This document shows, in pieces, positions 52,737-62,484 of a stretch of 64,000 bases of DNA (position 1 is its first letter; each line of letters starts with the position of its first letter). This DNA is from Rhizobium chutanense. GTDB taxonomy: Bacteria > Pseudomonadota > Alphaproteobacteria > Rhizobiales > Rhizobiaceae. The DNA lies in assembly GCF_002531935.1 (NCBI RefSeq), contig NZ_NWSV01000002.1:310001-374000 (forward strand), given 5' to 3'. The notes beneath the pieces were generated by a model. The model did no database searches. It had not been told where the DNA came from and was given only the letters and a program-made list of their open reading frames with translations. The translations under genes were made by a program, and so were the position numbers.

Positions 52737-53456
52737 ATGCTGATCATCGCGGGTCTCGGCAATCCCGGCGGCAAATACGCCGGCAACCGCCACAATATCG
52801 GCTTCATGGCCGTCGATGCCATTCATCGGCGCCACGGCTTCTCGCCCTGGTCGAAGAAGTTTAGGGCCGAGATCGCCGAGGGCGAACTCGCTGGCAAGAA
52901 AGTGCTGCTGATCAAGCCGCAGACCTTCATGAACCTCTCCGGCGAGGCCGTCGGCGAGGCGATGCGCTTCTACAAGCTCCAGCCCACCGATCTTGTCGCG
53001 ATCTACGACGAACTCGACCTTCCCCAGGGCAAAGCGCGATTGAAGACCGGCGGCGGCCATGGCGGCCACAACGGCATCAAGTCGCTGGATGCCCATTGCG
53101 GCAAAGAATACCGGCGGCTGCGCCTCGGCATCGGCCATCCCGGCGTCAAGGAAATGGTGCAGAACCATGTACTCGGCGATTTCGCCAAGGCCGACCGGGT
53201 CTGGCTGGAACCGCTGCTCGAGACGCTCGCCGACAATGCCGACATGCTGGTGCGAAACGAGGATTCGCAGCTGATGAACAAGATCGCGCTCGCGCTCGGC
53301 GGCAAGGCCGAGGAAGAAAAGCCGCGAAAGGACAGCGAGAAGAAGCCGGCCGGGCAGTCGCATATCCGCCAGGCGCGCAACAACAACCAGCCGAAGCTGC
53401 CGACCACCGGCCCGATGGCCGAGATGCTGAAGAAGATGTTCGGCAAAGGGGACTGA
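52737..53456 (+). CDS. pth: Peptidyl-tRNA hydrolase Pth
   Basis: Cytoplasmic esterase that recycles peptidyl-tRNA, 239 residues. [28 protein letters not shown] with the catalytic His, [13 protein letters not shown] with the substrate Asn, [30 protein letters not shown], and a Lys-rich C-terminal extension of about 45 residues ([17 protein letters not shown]) common in Rhizobiales. In many rhizobia the order rplY-pth-ychF is preserved; here the GGDEF-EAL and binding-protein genes sit between rplY and pth. Confidence 0.95.
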   Translation: MLIIAGLGNPGGKYAGNRHNIGFMAVDAIHRRHGFSPWSKKFRAEIAEGELAGKKVLLIKPQTFMNLSGEAVGEAMRFYKLQPTDLVAIYDELDLPQGKARLKTGGGHGGHNGIKSLDAHCGKEYRRLRLGIGHPGVKEMVQNHVLGDFAKADRVWLEPLLETLADNADMLVRNEDSQLMNKIALALGGKAEEEKPRKDSEKKPAGQSHIRQARNNNQPKLPTTGPMAEMLKKMFGKGD

Positions 53457-53460
53457 GGCC

Positions 53461-53925
53461 GTGCCGGATCACGACCAGGAACCGGATTTCACCATCCGCC
53501 CCGCCGCATCGGGCGATCTCCCGGGGCTGACCGTCCTCTATCGGCATTTGAACCCGGCCGATCCGCTTCTCGACGAAGCCGTGGCCGAAGAGCGCTTTTC
53601 CGCCATCCTCGCCCAGCCTGGCATGACTGTATTTATCGGCTTTGCCGGCGGCCTCGCCGCTGCCACCGCCACCCTGGTCGTCGTGCCGAACCTGACGCGG
53701 AACGGCGCGTCCTATGCGCTGGTCGAGAATGTCGTCACCCACGCCGACCACCGCCAGCGCGGTTACGCCGGCGCCGTCATCGGCCATGCGGTGACGGAGG
53801 CCTGGAAGACCGGCTGCTACAAGGTGATGCTGCTCACCGGCTCGAAGAACCCGGCGACGCTGCGTTTCTACGAGAATTGCGGCTTCATCAGCGACAAGAC
53901 CGGCTATCAGATCCGCCGGCCCTGA
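53461..53925 (+). CDS. GNAT family N-acetyltransferase
   Basis: A 154-residue acetyltransferase: N-terminal FTIRPAASGDLPGLTVLYRHLNP, and the acetyl-CoA motif ENVVTHADHRQRGYAGAVIGHAVTEAWKTGCYKVMLLTGSKNPATLRFYENCGF. The start is a GTG (53461), 4 bases after the pth stop codon, so it is coupled to pth. Acceptor unknown. Confidence 0.88.
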   Translation: MPDHDQEPDFTIRPAASGDLPGLTVLYRHLNPADPLLDEAVAEERFSAILAQPGMTVFIGFAGGLAAATATLVVVPNLTRNGASYALVENVVTHADHRQRGYAGAVIGHAVTEAWKTGCYKVMLLTGSKNPATLRFYENCGFISDKTGYQIRRP

Positions 53926-53952
53926 GCCGCGCCCACACCTGTCTGCGCATTA

Positions 53953-54264
53953 TCATTCCTCGGGTTCGGTGGTGAACATCAGCGGGAATCCCATCTCCTT
54001 GGCGAGATCGATGCCCTCTTTGGCCTTGGTTTCGGCAATATCCCTAGCGCAAACCACGACCACGCAGGAGCCGAGCTTGTGCGCGGTCATCATCACCCGG
54101 TAACCCGTCTCCTCGCTCATGCGGAAGACGACCTTCAGGATCACGATGACGAATTCGCGCGGCGTGTAATCGTCGTTGACGAGAATGACCTTGTAGAGCT
54201 TCGGCCTTTCCAGCTTTGGCTTCACCTTGGTCTTCGGTTTCAGGACAACGTCATTGTCACTCAT
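53953..54264 (-). CDS. clpS: ATP-dependent Clp protease adaptor ClpS
   Basis: A 103-residue N-degron adaptor that delivers substrates to ClpAP. YKVILVNDDYTPREFVIVILKVVF carries the conserved Asn-Asp and the hydrophobic pocket, with His in MTAHKLGSCVVVV and the ClpA-binding DIAETKAKEGIDLAKEMGFPL. The Lys-rich N-terminus (KPKTKVKPKLERPK) is the flexible tail. Start ATG 54264; a GTG at 54276 is the alternative. Confidence 0.92.
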   Translation of the reverse strand: MSDNDVVLKPKTKVKPKLERPKLYKVILVNDDYTPREFVIVILKVVFRMSEETGYRVMMTAHKLGSCVVVVCARDIAETKAKEGIDLAKEMGFPLMFTTEPEE

Positions 54265-54466
54265 CGGAAAATCCACCCGTTGATGACATGAAAAGGCGGA
54301 AGAACCATCCGCTGGGACTATATTGCACCGTCAGCACGGCAGTTCAATGACGTAAATATCACTTGGCGGAGAGCCCTGCTTTTTCGATTCATACCGCGAA
54401 CCCTTGACCCGAGGCGGCCATTCCCGCATAGGCAGGGCAAAGTTACCAATAGATATGGATCAAGCC

Positions 54467-55570
54467 ATGGGCTTCAAATGCGGCATCGTCGGTCTGCCGA
54501 ACGTCGGCAAATCGACCCTCTTCAACGCGCTCACCAAGACGGCGGCGGCACAGGCGGCGAACTATCCCTTCTGCACCATCGAGCCGAACACCGGCGAAGT
54601 CGCCGTGCCCGATCCGCGCATGCGCAAGCTTGCCGACATCGCCAAGTCGAAGGAATTGATCCCGACCCGCATCTCCTTCGTCGACATCGCCGGCCTGGTG
54701 CGCGGCGCCTCGAAGGGTGAAGGCCTGGGCAATCAGTTCCTTGCCAATATCCGCGAAGTCGATGCCATCGTCCATGTGCTGCGCTGCTTCGAAGACAGCG
54801 ACATCACCCATGTCGAGGGCCGCATCAATCCCGTCGCCGACGCCGAGACGATCGAGACCGAACTGATGCTCGCCGATCTTGAGAGCTTAGAGCGTCGCAC
54901 CGAGCAGACGCGCAAGCGCGCCACCAGCAAGGACAAGGATTCCATGGCGATGCTGCCGATCATGGAAGCGTCGCTGAAGCTGCTCAACGAAGGCAAGCCG
55001 GTGCGCACCCTGCTGTCGACGCTCGCTCCGGACGAGATTGCCATCCTCAAGGGCCTCAACCTCTTGACCTCGCATCCGGTGCTCTATGTCTGCAACGTCG
55101 CCGAAGGCGACGCCTCCACCGGCAACGAATTCACCGCCGCCGTTGCCGCCATGGCGAAGGAGCAGGGTGCCGAAACCGTCATCATCTCGGCGGCGATCGA
55201 AGCCGAGGTCGCTCAGCTCGCCGAAGAGGAAGCCAAGGAGTTTCTTTCCGCCCTCGACCTCGATGAGGCGGGCCTCGACCGGCTGATCCGCGCCGGCTAC
55301 AAGCTGCTCCACCTCATCACCTATTTCACCGTCGGTCCGAAGGAAACGCGTGCCTGGACGATCGAGCGCGGCACCAAGGCGCCACAGGCCGCCGGCGTCA
55401 TCCATTCCGATTTCGAGCGCGGCTTCATCCGCGCCAACACCATCGCCTATGACGACTATATCAAATTCAACGGCGAAGTCGGCGCCAAGGATGCCGGCAA
55501 GGCGCGCGACGAAGGCAAGGAATACGTCGTCCAGGACGGCGACGTCATCCACTTCCGTTTCAACACCTGA
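54467..55570 (+). CDS. ychF: Redox-regulated ribosome-binding ATPase YchF
   Basis: OBG-family ATPase of 367 residues: G1 GLPNVGKSTLFNALTKT, G2/G3 ISFVDIAGLVRGASKGEGLGNQFL, the ATP-type NxxE equivalent YVCNVAEGD, and a C-terminal TGS domain (TYFTVGPKETRAWTIERGTKAPQAAGVIHSDFERGFIRA). Starts at ATG 54467, with ATG 54455 a close alternative. Converges on the DUF2157 gene with a shared hairpin. Confidence 0.95.
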   Translation: MGFKCGIVGLPNVGKSTLFNALTKTAAAQAANYPFCTIEPNTGEVAVPDPRMRKLADIAKSKELIPTRISFVDIAGLVRGASKGEGLGNQFLANIREVDAIVHVLRCFEDSDITHVEGRINPVADAETIETELMLADLESLERRTEQTRKRATSKDKDSMAMLPIMEASLKLLNEGKPVRTLLSTLAPDEIAILKGLNLLTSHPVLYVCNVAEGDASTGNEFTAAVAAMAKEQGAETVIISAAIEAEVAQLAEEEAKEFLSALDLDEAGLDRLIRAGYKLLHLITYFTVGPKETRAWTIERGTKAPQAAGVIHSDFERGFIRANTIAYDDYIKFNGEVGAKDAGKARDEGKEYVVQDGDVIHFRFNT

Positions 55571-55579
55571 TCGAAATCG

Positions 55580-55604
55580 ACTGCCGCCTCAACCGGGCGG
55601 CAGT
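55580..55604 (+). terminator. Hairpin between ychF and DUF2157 gene
   Basis: A 9-bp stem ACTGCCGCC/GGCGGCAGT with a 7-base loop, 10 bases after ychF, without a long T tract. It overlaps the 3' end of the convergent gene, so it may serve both. Confidence 0.5.
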
Positions 55605-56659
55605 CTCTCTGAAATCGCGGCCGGCAACGCACGCAGCACGAGGCGGCGTAGCGGCATCCATCCTGTTCCGATAACGAGCACGATCGCGCCGACAACGATC
55701 AGCGTCGTGTAGATGTAGGTGTCGACCGTCGCGCTTCCGTGCCGGAAGACGCCGAAGATCGCGACACCGAGCGACAACAACCCCGAGGTGACGAAGGCGC
55801 GGCGGTCGATGACGAGGCCGATCAGCATCAGCGCCGCCACCGTCGCGACGACCACAGGCGTCCGGGCCGACATGTTCCCCAACTCGAAGATACGGCCGCC
55901 TTCCCCCAGAGACAGCAGGGAAACGGTGCTGTAGAGCAGCGCCGGCGCCGCACCGAGATGCAGCCAGAAAGCGATATCCGAGCGCGTCGTCCGGCGCAGC
56001 CGGTCGCCGAGATCGAAATAGAGCGCCGTTGCGAAGAGACCGAGCGCGCAAACGAGGGAGATCCCGGCCAGCAGGGCAAGATGGTCGACGAAAAATGCGG
56101 GATTGCCGCTCAGCCATTGCACCAGGCGTAAAAGCAGGGTGAGCACCAGGGCAAGCGTCGACATGATGGCGAGCGCCAGCGCCAAGGGCACGCGATAGCG
56201 GGCATAATAGACGCCGAGAAGGATCGGGAAGCCGGCAACGAACTGCGTCAGGTCTGCCCCGATTTGGGAAGTCCACGGCGTGAAAACGCGGGACATCAGC
56301 AAAAATGTCCAGCAGAACAGCGCGATCGTCAAGCTGACGGCCGGCAAGGCGAGCCGCTGGCGGCGCACCAGGATTTCCGAAAGCACGATGATGGCAGGCG
56401 GCACCGCGTATAGCGGCGCAAGGCCCCAGAGGCCGACAAGCGCGACGATAACGCCGATGGTGATCAGCACGTCGTGAAAGCCTCGCACGAAACGCGGCGT
56501 CTCCGTATCCGACCAGACCTGCTCCTCGGCGGCTATGACAGGCGCTCCGGCGACGGCCACGCCGCGCTCAATGAGGAAGGGCAAAAGGCTCCCACCCGCT
56601 TCCGGCGAAATCAGCTCTCGGCGCACCGCCTCGTCGAGGATCGACTTTAGTTCCGTCAT
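55589..56659 (-). CDS. DUF2157-like multi-pass membrane protein
   Basis: A 356-residue protein: a soluble N-terminal segment (LDEAVRRELISPEAGGSLLPFLIERG), then about ten hydrophobic helices (VLITIGVIVALVGLWGLAPLYAVPPAIIVLSEIL onward) with short loops. The organisation fits DUF2157. Function is unknown, and it has no obvious operon partner. Confidence 0.75.
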   Translation of the reverse strand: MTELKSILDEAVRRELISPEAGGSLLPFLIERGVAVAGAPVIAAEEQVWSDTETPRFVRGFHDVLITIGVIVALVGLWGLAPLYAVPPAIIVLSEILVRRQRLALPAVSLTIALFCWTFLLMSRVFTPWTSQIGADLTQFVAGFPILLGVYYARYRVPLALALAIMSTLALVLTLLLRLVQWLSGNPAFFVDHLALLAGISLVCALGLFATALYFDLGDRLRRTTRSDIAFWLHLGAAPALLYSTVSLLSLGEGGRIFELGNMSARTPVVVATVAALMLIGLVIDRRAFVTSGLLSLGVAIFGVFRHGSATVDTYIYTTLIVVGAIVLVIGTGWMPLRRLVLRALPAAISERLPPG

Positions 56660-56711
56660 GCCCGGTTATCTCCCGGAATCGTTTGAGCCCGCATGGATGC
56701 TATTGTAAGCA

Positions 56712-56825
56712 CTAGAGCATGATGCCGAAAAGTGTAAGCGGTTTTCGGGCGACATCATGCTCTAACTCTTTAATGTAGAACAGGATTCAGATCTTAGCCG
56801 ACCGGCCTAAAACATCCTGTTCTAG
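56712..56825. repeat. RIME-type rhizobial intergenic mosaic element
   Basis: Two adjacent palindromic units: TAGAGCATGATG...CATCATGCTCTA (56713-56764) enclosing the AAGTGTAAGCGGTTTTCGGG core, and AGAACAGGATT...AACATCCTGTTCT (56777-56823). This is the sequence and layout of the RIME family spread through Rhizobium and Sinorhizobium intergenic regions. It sits just upstream of the tandem MaoC genes. Confidence 0.85.
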
Positions 56826-56848
56826 GCGTGCATATGGCGGGGGAACGA

Positions 56849-57337
56849 ATGTCGGTAGAAAAACTTGCCTTCGAGGATTTCGAGCCAGGGCGCCGTTTCG
56901 CCCTCGGCCCGAAGCTGGTGCTCGCCGAAGAAATCATCGAGTTTGCACGGGAATTCGACCCGCAGCCGATGCATGTCGACGAGGCCGCCGGCCGCGCCAG
57001 CATCCTCGGAGGGCTTGCCGCCTCCGGCTGGCATACATCTGCGATGCTGATGCGCATGATGGCCGACAGCTATATCTTGAACGCGCTCTGCGAGGGTGCG
57101 CCGGGTATCGATCTCATGGAATGGCGAAAGCCGGTGCTGGCAGGCGATACGCTGCAGGGCCACTCGACCGTGCTCGAAGCCCGGCCGATGCGCTCGCGTC
57201 CCGGCATGGGCATCGCCAAGTTCCGCCACGAGCTGGAAAACCAGCGCGGCGAGCTTGTTTGTCTCTCGGAGAATTCTGTCATGATCCGCATGCGCCCCGC
57301 GCCGGGCATTCCCATGAGCCCGGAGGCATTAGCATGA
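56849..57337 (+). CDS. MaoC family hot-dog dehydratase-like protein 1
   Basis: A 162-residue hot-dog-fold protein: FEDFEPGRRFALGPKLVLAEEIIEFAREFDPQPMHVDEAAGRASILGGLAASGWHT, with the hydratase residues Asp and His (FDPQPMHVD) present. MaoC enzymes hydrate enoyl-CoA thioesters. I used the ATG at 56849, which has GGGGGAA upstream, rather than GTG 56828 or ATG 56834. The stop overlaps the next start as ATGA. Confidence 0.88.
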   Translation: MSVEKLAFEDFEPGRRFALGPKLVLAEEIIEFAREFDPQPMHVDEAAGRASILGGLAASGWHTSAMLMRMMADSYILNALCEGAPGIDLMEWRKPVLAGDTLQGHSTVLEARPMRSRPGMGIAKFRHELENQRGELVCLSENSVMIRMRPAPGIPMSPEALA

Positions 57338-57801
57338 GAATGTCCGAACTTCACGCCGTCGGCGAAAAGGCCGAGATCGGCAGCTACACCTTCACCGAAG
57401 AAAACATCGTTCGTTTTGCCAGACGCTACGATCCGCAGCGTTTTCACATCGACAAGGAAACGGCCAAAGATACTCTCTTCGGCGGCCTTTGCGCCTCGGG
57501 CTGGCACACCACCGCCGCCTGGATGCAGACTTTCCTCGCCTTTTGGAGAAGTCAGGGCGCAGCGCTTGCGCAAAAGGGTCTGACGGCGCCGAACCTCGGC
57601 CCCTCGCCGGGCTTCCAGAAACTGCAATGGCTGCGGCCGATCTTCCCGGGCGACGTCGTGACCTATTCCGTCGCCCTCCTCGCCAGCCGGCCGCTCGCAT
57701 CGCGACCGGGCTGGCACCTCAACACCATCCTCTGCGAAGGCGTCAATCAGAACGGCGATCCCGTCATGCGCTTCGAAAGCGGCGTGCTGGAATTCGACTG
57801 A
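57334..57801 (+). CDS. MaoC family hot-dog dehydratase-like protein 2
   Basis: A 155-residue paralogue of its neighbour: IGSYTFTEENIVRFARRYDPQRFHIDKETAKDTLFGGLCASGWHT, with YDPQRFHID in the active-site position and a longer central helix (MQTFLAFWRSQGAALAQKGL). It overlaps the first MaoC gene by 4 bases and has GGAGG eight bases upstream. The two may form a heterodimeric double hot-dog enzyme; this is inference. Confidence 0.88.
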   Translation: MRMSELHAVGEKAEIGSYTFTEENIVRFARRYDPQRFHIDKETAKDTLFGGLCASGWHTTAAWMQTFLAFWRSQGAALAQKGLTAPNLGPSPGFQKLQWLRPIFPGDVVTYSVALLASRPLASRPGWHLNTILCEGVNQNGDPVMRFESGVLEFD

Positions 57802-57820
57802 CGCGGGCGTCTGCTCCTGC

Positions 57821-58363
57821 TCAGTGGCCGGAGAATTCGACCAGCGTGTGCACGTTGACGCCGAGTTCTTCCAGCTTCCTGCGGCCGCCGAGATCCGGCA
57901 GGTCGATGACGAAGCAGGCGCCGACCACCTCCGCGCCGATCTGGCGCAGCAGTTTCGTCGCACCCACGGCCGTGCCGCCGGTGGCGATCAGGTCGTCGAC
58001 CAGGATCACCTTCTCGCCGGGCTGAACCGCATCGCGGTGCATCTCCATTTCGTCGACGCCATATTCCAGGCTATAGGCGATGCGCACGGTATCATGCGGC
58101 AGCTTGCCCTTCTTGCGGATCGGCACGAAGCCGGAGGAAAGCTGATGCGCCACCGCACCGCCGAGGATGAAACCGCGGGCCTCCATGCCGGCGATCTTGT
58201 CGATCTTCGTGCCGGCATAGGGCTGCACGAGTTCGTCGACCGCCCGCCGGAAAGCCCGCGGGTTGCCGAGCAGCGTGGTGATGTCGCGGAAGATGATGCC
58301 TGGCTTGGGATAGTCGGGGATGGAGCGGATGCTGGCTGCAAGCTCCGAAATCATATTGTTCAT
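57821..58363 (-). CDS. apt: Adenine phosphoribosyltransferase Apt
   Basis: Purine salvage enzyme of 180 residues: [61 protein letters not shown] and the PRPP motif [16 protein letters not shown]. Start ATG 58363; longer frames upstream are non-coding. It uses the PRPP made by Prs elsewhere in the window. It lies downstream of the pet operon and is separated from it by a terminator. Confidence 0.95.
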   Translation of the reverse strand: MNNMISELAASIRSIPDYPKPGIIFRDITTLLGNPRAFRRAVDELVQPYAGTKIDKIAGMEARGFILGGAVAHQLSSGFVPIRKKGKLPHDTVRIAYSLEYGVDEMEMHRDAVQPGEKVILVDDLIATGGTAVGATKLLRQIGAEVVGACFVIDLPDLGGRRKLEELGVNVHTLVEFSGH

Positions 58364-58430
58364 GGAAAGTCCGTAGTTGCGAGCGCATGAAACTGGCCGC
58401 ACCCTATCAATTGCCGAGGGTGGAACCAAC

Positions 58431-58457
58431 AAAAAAGGCGGCTCGCAAGCCGCCTTT
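58431..58457 (-). terminator. Terminator of petABC
   Basis: On the minus strand AAAGGCGGCT/AGCCGCCTTT form a 10-bp stem with a TGCG loop, followed by a run of six T (forward A at 58431-58436), 23 bases beyond the petC stop codon. Confidence 0.85.
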
Positions 58458-58479
58458 CGAATTCAGGCAAGGAGAACGC

Positions 58480-59367
58480 TCAGTGTTCCTTGTTGGCGTA
58501 GACCGAGCGCTTCGTCAGATAGATCAGCAGCGTAAAGATCGCCAGGAAGATCATGACCATGAAGCCGGTGCGCTTGCGCTCCTCGAGATGCGGCTCGGCG
58601 GCCCACATCAGGAAGGCGGAGACATCTCTCGAATACTGGTCGACGGTCGCCGGTGCGCCGTCGTCATAGGTCACCTGGCCGTCGGAGAGCGGCTTCGGCA
58701 TGGCGAGAACGGCAGCGGCATGGAAATACGGGTTATAATGCCCCCCCTGCGGCACCTGGAACCCGGCCGGCGGCTCTTCATAACCGGTCAGCAGCGCGTG
58801 GATGTAATCCGGGCCGTTTTCCTGATATTGCGTGAAGATGTCGCCGACAAACCGCGGGAAGCCGCGCTCGACTTCGCGGGCCTTGGCGATCAGCGAAAAG
58901 TCCGGCGGAACCGCACCATTGTTGGAAGCGGCGGCGGCCTCGGCATTGGCGAAAGGCGCCGGGAAGTGGTCGGAAGGAACCGCCTTGCGGGTAAACATCT
59001 CGCCGGCCGCATTCGGCCCGTCCTGGACCTCGTAGTTTGCGGCGAAAGCCTTCACCTGCGCCTCGGAATAACCGAGCTCGCCAAGCATGCGGAACGGCAC
59101 CAGGTTCATCGAATGGCAGGCGGAACAGACTTCGGTGTAGACCTTGAGGCCGCGCTGAAGCTGAGCCTTGTCGTAATGACCGAACGGACCGGCAAAAGTC
59201 CACTCTTCCTCCTTCGGCTCCTTCAGCGGATAGTGCGGCGTCGCGCCTTCCTCGTGATGGGCGGCGGGTGCTGCTCCGTTCGCGGGCGCCGCTTCCTCAG
59301 CGAGGGCGGCGCTGCCGAGAAGAGCCGCGACGGCGAGCGGCAGAATGCTTGCAACAAGCGTTTTCAT
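58480..59367 (-). CDS. petC: Cytochrome c1 of the bc1 complex
   Basis: A 295-residue membrane-anchored c-type cytochrome, the electron acceptor from the Rieske protein. Signal peptide MKTLVASILPLAVAALLGSAALA, heme site CSACH, the distal Met region AAVLAMPKPLSDGQVTYDDG, and a C-terminal anchor (GFMVMIFLAIFTLLIYLTKRSVY). The start is the ATG at 59367 after GGAAGGAAACGG. Third gene of petABC, 25 bases after petB. Normal family length. Confidence 0.95.
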   Translation of the reverse strand: MKTLVASILPLAVAALLGSAALAEEAAPANGAAPAAHHEEGATPHYPLKEPKEEEWTFAGPFGHYDKAQLQRGLKVYTEVCSACHSMNLVPFRMLGELGYSEAQVKAFAANYEVQDGPNAAGEMFTRKAVPSDHFPAPFANAEAAAASNNGAVPPDFSLIAKAREVERGFPRFVGDIFTQYQENGPDYIHALLTGYEEPPAGFQVPQGGHYNPYFHAAAVLAMPKPLSDGQVTYDDGAPATVDQYSRDVSAFLMWAAEPHLEERKRTGFMVMIFLAIFTLLIYLTKRSVYANKEH

Positions 59368-59392
59368 ATTTCCGTTTCCTTCCGTCGCTCGC

Positions 59393-60673
59393 TTACGCAT
59401 TGGCCGCCGCACCGGCGGCTGCTGTCTTGTTGCGCTTTTCGAGCACCGCTTCGGTGATCGAGTTCGGGATGCGGCGCGGCGTTTCCACCAGGCCGAGAAC
59501 TGGCATCGCGACCAGGAAGAAAGCGAAGTAGAGCAGCGTGCAGATCTGCGAGATTGTCGTAAACAAGCCTTCCGCCGGCTGCGAGCCGAGCCAGCCGAGG
59601 ATGATCGCATTGATCACGAACAGCCAGTAGAACAGCTTGTACCAGGGACGGTAGACGGCCGAGCGAACCTTGGAGGTGTCGAGCCAGGGCAGGAAGAACA
59701 GCACGATGATCGCGCCGAACATCACCAGCACGCCGCCGAGCTTGGAATCGATCGGGCCGACATTGAAGGTGATCGAACGCAGCATCGCGTAGAACGGCAG
59801 GAAGTACCATTCCGGAACGATGTGGGCGGGCGTCTTCAACGGGTCGGCCGGAATGTAGTTGTCGGCATGGCCGAGGAAGTTCGGCAGGTAGAAGACGAAA
59901 TAGGCATAGACCAGCAGGAAGATCGAGACGCCGAGCGCATCCTTCATCGTCGCATAGGGCGTGAAGCGCACCGTATCGGTCTTCGTCTTGACCTCGACGC
60001 CTGTCGGGTTGGTCTGGCCTGTCACGTGCAGCGCCCAGATATGCAGGACGACGACGCCGGCGATCATGAAGGGCAGCAGGTAGTGCAGCGAGAAGAAGCG
60101 GTTCAGCGTCGGCTGATCGACGGCAAAGCCGCCGAGCAGGAACTGCTGGATCCATTCGCCGACCAGCGGGAAGGCCGAAAAGAAGCCGGTGATGACCGTC
60201 GCGCCCCAGAAGGACATCTGCCCCCAGGGCAGAACATAGCCCATGAAGCCGGTCGCCATCATCAGCAGGTAGATGACGACGCCGAGGATCCAGAGGATTT
60301 CGCGCGGCGCCTTGTAGGAACCGTAATAGAGGCCGCGAGCGATGTGCAGGTAGACGGCGACGAAGAAGAACGAGGCGCCGTTGGCGTGCATGTAGCGCAG
60401 CAGCCAGCCGTGATTGACGTCGCGCATGATCTTTTCAACGGAGTTGAAAGCCAGCGTCGTGTCGGCGGCATAATGCATGGCGAGCGTGACGCCCGTCAGG
60501 ATCTGCACGATCAGCATGACGGCGAGCATGGCGCCGAAGGTATAGGCATAATTCAGGTTTCTGGGAACCGGATAAGCAATAAAGCTGTCATAGACCATGC
60601 GCGGCAAAGGCAGGCGCGCATCGACCCATTTCTCAAGGCCGGTTGACGGCTCGTAGCTGGAATGGCCACTCAT
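59393..60673 (-). CDS. petB: Cytochrome b of the bc1 complex
   Basis: Eight-helix quinol-oxidising core subunit, 426 residues. Heme-ligand histidines lie in [13 protein letters not shown] and [29 protein letters not shown] and in [13 protein letters not shown] and [13 protein letters not shown]. The Qo motif is present as [16 protein letters not shown]-terminal extension with Ala-rich end. It starts 15 bases after the petA stop codon. Confidence 0.96.
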   Translation of the reverse strand: MSGHSSYEPSTGLEKWVDARLPLPRMVYDSFIAYPVPRNLNYAYTFGAMLAVMLIVQILTGVTLAMHYAADTTLAFNSVEKIMRDVNHGWLLRYMHANGASFFFVAVYLHIARGLYYGSYKAPREILWILGVVIYLLMMATGFMGYVLPWGQMSFWGATVITGFFSAFPLVGEWIQQFLLGGFAVDQPTLNRFFSLHYLLPFMIAGVVVLHIWALHVTGQTNPTGVEVKTKTDTVRFTPYATMKDALGVSIFLLVYAYFVFYLPNFLGHADNYIPADPLKTPAHIVPEWYFLPFYAMLRSITFNVGPIDSKLGGVLVMFGAIIVLFFLPWLDTSKVRSAVYRPWYKLFYWLFVINAIILGWLGSQPAEGLFTTISQICTLLYFAFFLVAMPVLGLVETPRRIPNSITEAVLEKRNKTAAAGAAANA

Positions 60674-60687
60674 TAATCAGTCTCCCC

Positions 60688-61266
60688 TCAACCGATCTTG
60701 ATTTTGGTATCGGATATAAATGAAAAGGTCGGAATCGCCAGGTTCTGCGGCGCAGGACCCTTACGGATGCGGCCGGCCGTATCGTAGACCGAGCCATGGC
60801 AGGGACAGAACCAACCATTGTATTCGCCGGCCTGACCGAGCGGAACGCAGCCGAGATGGGTGCAGGTGCCGATCATGACGATCCAGTTTTCCTTGTCCTT
60901 GCCGCCGGAACGGTCGACACCGGTTGCCTGAGCTTCCGGCGGAAGGTTCGCATTGCGGGCGATCGGATCCTTGAGATCCGCCAGCGGAACATCGGCGGCA
61001 GCCTTCACTTCCTCAGGCGTACGATTGCGGATGAAGATCGGCTTGCCGCGCCACTTGACCGTCAACGACATGCCGGGCTCGAGGCTCGCAACATCGACTT
61101 CGATAGAGGCGAGTGCCAGTGTCGATGCATCCGGGCGCATCTGGTCGATGAACGGCCAGGCAACCGAAACGGCGCCGACAGCGCCCGCCATACCAGTGGT
61201 GAGATAAAGGAAATCACGGCGAGTAGGCTCTGTCGAAGCCTCGCTTGTCGTTACGTGTTCGCTCAC
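60688..61266 (-). CDS. petA: Rieske iron-sulfur protein of the bc1 complex
   Basis: A 192-residue protein with a Tat-type N-terminus (TRRDFLYLTTGMAGAVGAVSVAWPFI) that stays as the membrane anchor, and a Rieske domain with cluster motifs CTHLGC and CPCHGS. First gene of petABC; together these make the quinol-cytochrome c reductase that passes electrons to cytochrome oxidases, including the cbb3 enzyme needed in nodules. About 285 bases of sequence without other genes lie upstream and should hold the operon promoter. Confidence 0.96.
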   Translation of the reverse strand: MSEHVTTSEASTEPTRRDFLYLTTGMAGAVGAVSVAWPFIDQMRPDASTLALASIEVDVASLEPGMSLTVKWRGKPIFIRNRTPEEVKAAADVPLADLKDPIARNANLPPEAQATGVDRSGGKDKENWIVMIGTCTHLGCVPLGQAGEYNGWFCPCHGSVYDTAGRIRKGPAPQNLAIPTFSFISDTKIKIG

Positions 61267-61551
61267 GGCCTAACCATCCTCTGCGCAATTATTGCGGAAT
61301 TCCGCCCTGCCCCCTCTGCCGGCGAATCGATCTGGACACAATTCGGCCATAGATTCCCCGGCAATCCGGCGCGTTCTAAGCTTGATCGCAAATTATGTCC
61401 AGCCTTGGCAAGGGGACGAGGGCACAATGTCGCGGGAATTTCCGATGATTTTTTTAGGGCAAACACGAGCTTGCCATTATGCTGCATTGCAACAAAAGGA
61501 CCGCCGTGATAGGCGCGATGGTACCTACGCCAGCGAGCCGGACCGGAGCGG

Positions 61552-62484
61552 ATGAGAGACACGATTTTTTGCGTATTCAGCGTTCTCACAACCCTCGTCC
61601 TCGCCATTGTCTCGCTGCGCTACGTCAGAGATTTTTATCTGCTTTCCTTCTTTTACAGCTTCCAGGTCCATCTGGCGGTGGCCGCAGCGGCGGCGTCTAT
61701 CGCAGCCCTTCTCGTCAAGCGGCACTGGTATGGGTTGCTGACACTTGGCCTATCCGTGGTCCTTGCCGTCCACGGCGTCATCATGATGCGCGAATTCGCC
61801 GAGCCTGCTGTCGAAGAGAACCGCCCGGCCCTCTTCAAGCTGATGTCTTTCAATATCGAGAACGACAATTTCGCCAACGGCGCCGCAATCGCCGACATGG
61901 CCATCGCCTCCGGCGCGGATGTCGTCAACATCCTGGAGGCCGAACCGGTTTTGTCGGAACTGCCGCGGCTATTGAAGACCTATCCCTATTACATCGGCTG
62001 CGGTGTCGGCATGCAGGAATGCGATACGCTGGTGCTGTCGAAGCGCCCGCTCATCGAACCCCGCATCCGCAACCTCGGCCTGCTCTGGCGCAACCGGCTG
62101 ACGATATCGACCATCGATTTCGATGGTCAGAAGGTCAACTTCCTCGCCGCGCACCTCACCAAACCCTATTATGACGAATTCCACGGCCTGGAGATCTGGG
62201 ATCTCGCGGAGATCATTCCCTCCTTGCCGGGGCCGCTCGTCCTTGCCGGTGATTTCAATACGTCGATACTGGCGCCCGACGTGCAGTGGCTCATGCGCGG
62301 TCAGGGCCTGGGCACGGTATCGCTGGAGCCGGCGACATGGCCGATCGCGGCAGGCGCCTTCGGCATTCCGATCGATCACGTCTTCAGCAAAGCGCCGCTG
62401 CGGCTGAAATCGGTCCGGCGCATCCAGGACAGTTTCGGTTCAAATCATTTTGGCCTGATGGCGGAATTCGTCGTCGATCCCTGA
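61552..62484 (+). CDS. Membrane-anchored endonuclease/exonuclease/phosphatase family protein
   Basis: A 310-residue protein: three N-terminal helices (VFSVLTTLVLAIVSLRYV, HLAVAAAAASIAALLV, LLTLGLSVVLAVHGVIMM), then an EEP domain, probably periplasmic: LMSFNIENDN with metal Asn, ADVVNILEAEP with Glu, VLAGDFNTS with Asp/Asn, and the C-terminal SNHFGLMAEFVV His. Members hydrolyse phosphodiesters; substrate unknown. Its last 45 bases overlap the 3' end of the convergent ABC exporter gene. Confidence 0.85.
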   Translation: MRDTIFCVFSVLTTLVLAIVSLRYVRDFYLLSFFYSFQVHLAVAAAAASIAALLVKRHWYGLLTLGLSVVLAVHGVIMMREFAEPAVEENRPALFKLMSFNIENDNFANGAAIADMAIASGADVVNILEAEPVLSELPRLLKTYPYYIGCGVGMQECDTLVLSKRPLIEPRIRNLGLLWRNRLTISTIDFDGQKVNFLAAHLTKPYYDEFHGLEIWDLAEIIPSLPGPLVLAGDFNTSILAPDVQWLMRGQGLGTVSLEPATWPIAAGAFGIPIDHVFSKAPLRLKSVRRIQDSFGSNHFGLMAEFVVDP

